This document shows, one piece after another, positions 63,059 to 64,000 of a stretch of DNA of 64,000 nucleotides. Within the stretch, counting starts at the first letter, position 1. Each line of letters opens with the position of its first letter. The notes under the pieces are model-generated. The model saw nothing but the letters and a program-made list of their open reading frames with translations. It had not been told where the DNA came from and made no database searches. The position numbers and the translations under genes were made by a program. Source of the stretch: an uncultured Winogradskyella sp. (GTDB taxonomy: Bacteria; Bacteroidota; Bacteroidia; Flavobacteriales; Flavobacteriaceae); contig NZ_CANMJY010000007.1 of assembly GCF_947498345.1 (NCBI RefSeq), forward strand, positions 124,001 to 188,000. The letters are read 5' to 3'.

Positions 63059-63955
63059 GTGAAATCCCCAAAAACAATAACAATTGGCACCTTTGATGGT
63101 GTACATATTGGGCATCAAAAAATACTAGAACGTGTTGTAAAACTTGCAGAACAACTTGGTTCTACTCCTGCAGTTTTAACCTTGTTTCCACATCCAAGAA
63201 TGGTGCTTCAAAAAGAGGATTCTATAAAGCTGCTCAATACTATTGAAGAACGTATTGAGCTCCTAAAAACTATTGGAGTAGAAGAAGTTATTGTTAAAGA
63301 GTTTACTAAGGAATTCTCAAATCTTACCGCTGAGGATTATGTTAAAACGATATTAGTTGATGAGATTAATACTAAGCAAATAGTGATAGGTTACGATCAC
63401 CATTTTGGTAAAAACAGAAGCGCAAATATTATTGACTTAAAAGAAATCGCAAATAAATACGATTTTAAAGTTGAAGAAATCTCAGCACAAGATATAGAAA
63501 ACATCACAGTGAGTTCTACCAAAATAAGAAATGCACTTAATGACGGAAAAGTTGCTTTAGCGAATTCGTTTTTAGGCTATAACTATTTTATTACGGGTAA
63601 AGTAATTAAAGGAAAAGGCTTAGGAAGGACCTTAGATTTTCCGACAGCTAATATTTATATTAAGGCATCTTATAAATTAATTCCCAAGGACGGTGTTTAT
63701 GTTGTGAAGTCCCAAATTAAGGATATTGACATTTTTGGAATGATGAATATTGGCACAAATCCAACAGTGAATGGAAAAACAAGATCTATTGAAGTACATT
63801 TCTTTAACTTTGATGAAGATATATATGATTCTGAATTAAGAATTGAATTCTTAAAACGTCTTAGAAGTGAGCAAAAGTTTAAAAATCTCGAAGCCTTAAA
63901 ATCTCAGCTTCGTAATGATAAGACCATTGCTCTGGGTTATATCAATAGCTTATAA
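63059..63955 (+). CDS. ribF: Bifunctional riboflavin kinase / FAD synthetase
   Basis: 298 residues. The N-terminal FAD synthetase domain has TIGTFDGVHIGHQKI (nucleotidyltransferase H-x-G-H), PHPRMVLQ and VSSTKIRNAL. The C-terminal riboflavin kinase domain (about 180-298) has GKGLGRTLDFPTANI and DGVYVV with IGTNPTVNG. It makes FMN and FAD. It starts at GTG 63059; no ATG lies between it and the conserved TIGTFDG. It partners with riboflavin synthase far upstream in the window. The stop overlaps the next start (TAATG). Confidence 0.95.
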   Translation: MKSPKTITIGTFDGVHIGHQKILERVVKLAEQLGSTPAVLTLFPHPRMVLQKEDSIKLLNTIEERIELLKTIGVEEVIVKEFTKEFSNLTAEDYVKTILVDEINTKQIVIGYDHHFGKNRSANIIDLKEIANKYDFKVEEISAQDIENITVSSTKIRNALNDGKVALANSFLGYNYFITGKVIKGKGLGRTLDFPTANIYIKASYKLIPKDGVYVVKSQIKDIDIFGMMNIGTNPTVNGKTRSIEVHFFNFDEDIYDSELRIEFLKRLRSEQKFKNLEALKSQLRNDKTIALGYINSL

Positions 63956-64000
63956 TGAATAAGTTTCTATTTAAACATATTGACAATTCGGGTCTAATAG
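63955..64000 (+). CDS. Start of a gene coupled to ribF, cut by window edge (perhaps HTTM-domain protein)
   Basis: ATG at 63955 overlaps the ribF stop (TAATG). The 15 visible residues, MNKFLFKHIDNSGLI, resemble the start of flavobacterial HTTM (vitamin K-dependent-carboxylase-like) membrane proteins, which I recall downstream of ribF. Too little is present to be sure. Confidence 0.45.
   Translation, partial: MNKFLFKHIDNSGLI

Overview
The window looks like chromosomal DNA of a marine-type Flavobacteriaceae (Bacteroidota), in the Winogradskyella/Psychroserpens/Lacinutrix neighbourhood. This rests on low GC, type IX secretion (T9SS) C-terminal sorting domains on three large secreted proteins, Bacteroidota promoters (TTG, about 19 bp, TAnnTTTG), an ECF sigma/FecR/TonB-receptor module, S-D-D-D-D-type surface lipoproteins, and frequent TTG starts. 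The genus is inferred. No IS element, prophage or CRISPR array was seen.

Layout. 1-2.6 kb: a tetraether-synthase-like radical SAM protein (cut by the left edge) overlapping a diverged Lgt-like membrane protein, then an amidase. 2.8-8.3 kb: housekeeping (dusB, an FtsX-type permease with rbfA, methylmalonyl-CoA epimerase, a CAU tRNA, a tiny PID-type sorting-signal protein, riboflavin synthase, pdxA). 8.4-12.3 kb: DUF177, rpmF, fabH, accB and accC, the start of fatty-acid synthesis. 12.4-15.4 kb: a secreted T9SS metalloprotease behind a near-ideal promoter and a 19-bp perfect palindrome. 15.5-17.0 kb: an FAD oxidoreductase and a GreA-C-terminus-like protein.

17.1-26.2 kb is a tight one-strand biosynthetic cluster: YceI-like protein, FAD oxidoreductase, methyltransferase, type III polyketide synthase, enoyl-reductase-like SDR, dehydratase, ketosynthase, acyl carrier protein, phosphopantetheinyl transferase and an RND/MMPL exporter. 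I infer that a dedicated type II fatty-acid line feeds acyl starters to the type III PKS, giving a methylated and oxidised phenolic or pyrone lipid that is then moved by the exporter.

26.2-44.2 kb: a lone ABC ATPase, an ASPIC/UnbV T9SS protein paired with a diheme cytochrome lipoprotein, an unusual HAD protein, prolyl oligopeptidase, asd, mscL, alr-tdk, and a 1137-residue DUF11 protein with a type B sorting domain. 44.3-55.2 kb: rsmI, a uracil-DNA glycosylase, a divergent AhpD-like/OsmC pair, recJ, OmpA-like, MFS, an operon of two tiny membrane proteins with queD and an LpxH-like hydrolase, MATE/GNAT, universal stress protein and tRNA-Ala.

55.3-61.8 kb is the region I find most interesting: a TonB receptor with an N-terminal STN signalling domain, a FecR anti-sigma and an ECF sigma factor, facing two acidic surface lipoproteins built from repeated modules. 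A 35-bp element (28 of 35 positions identical, two blocks 10 bp apart) lies immediately upstream of both fecR and the first lipoprotein gene. It is the obvious candidate for the promoter read by this sigma factor. The window ends with a gene remnant, pth, ribF and the first codons of a further gene.
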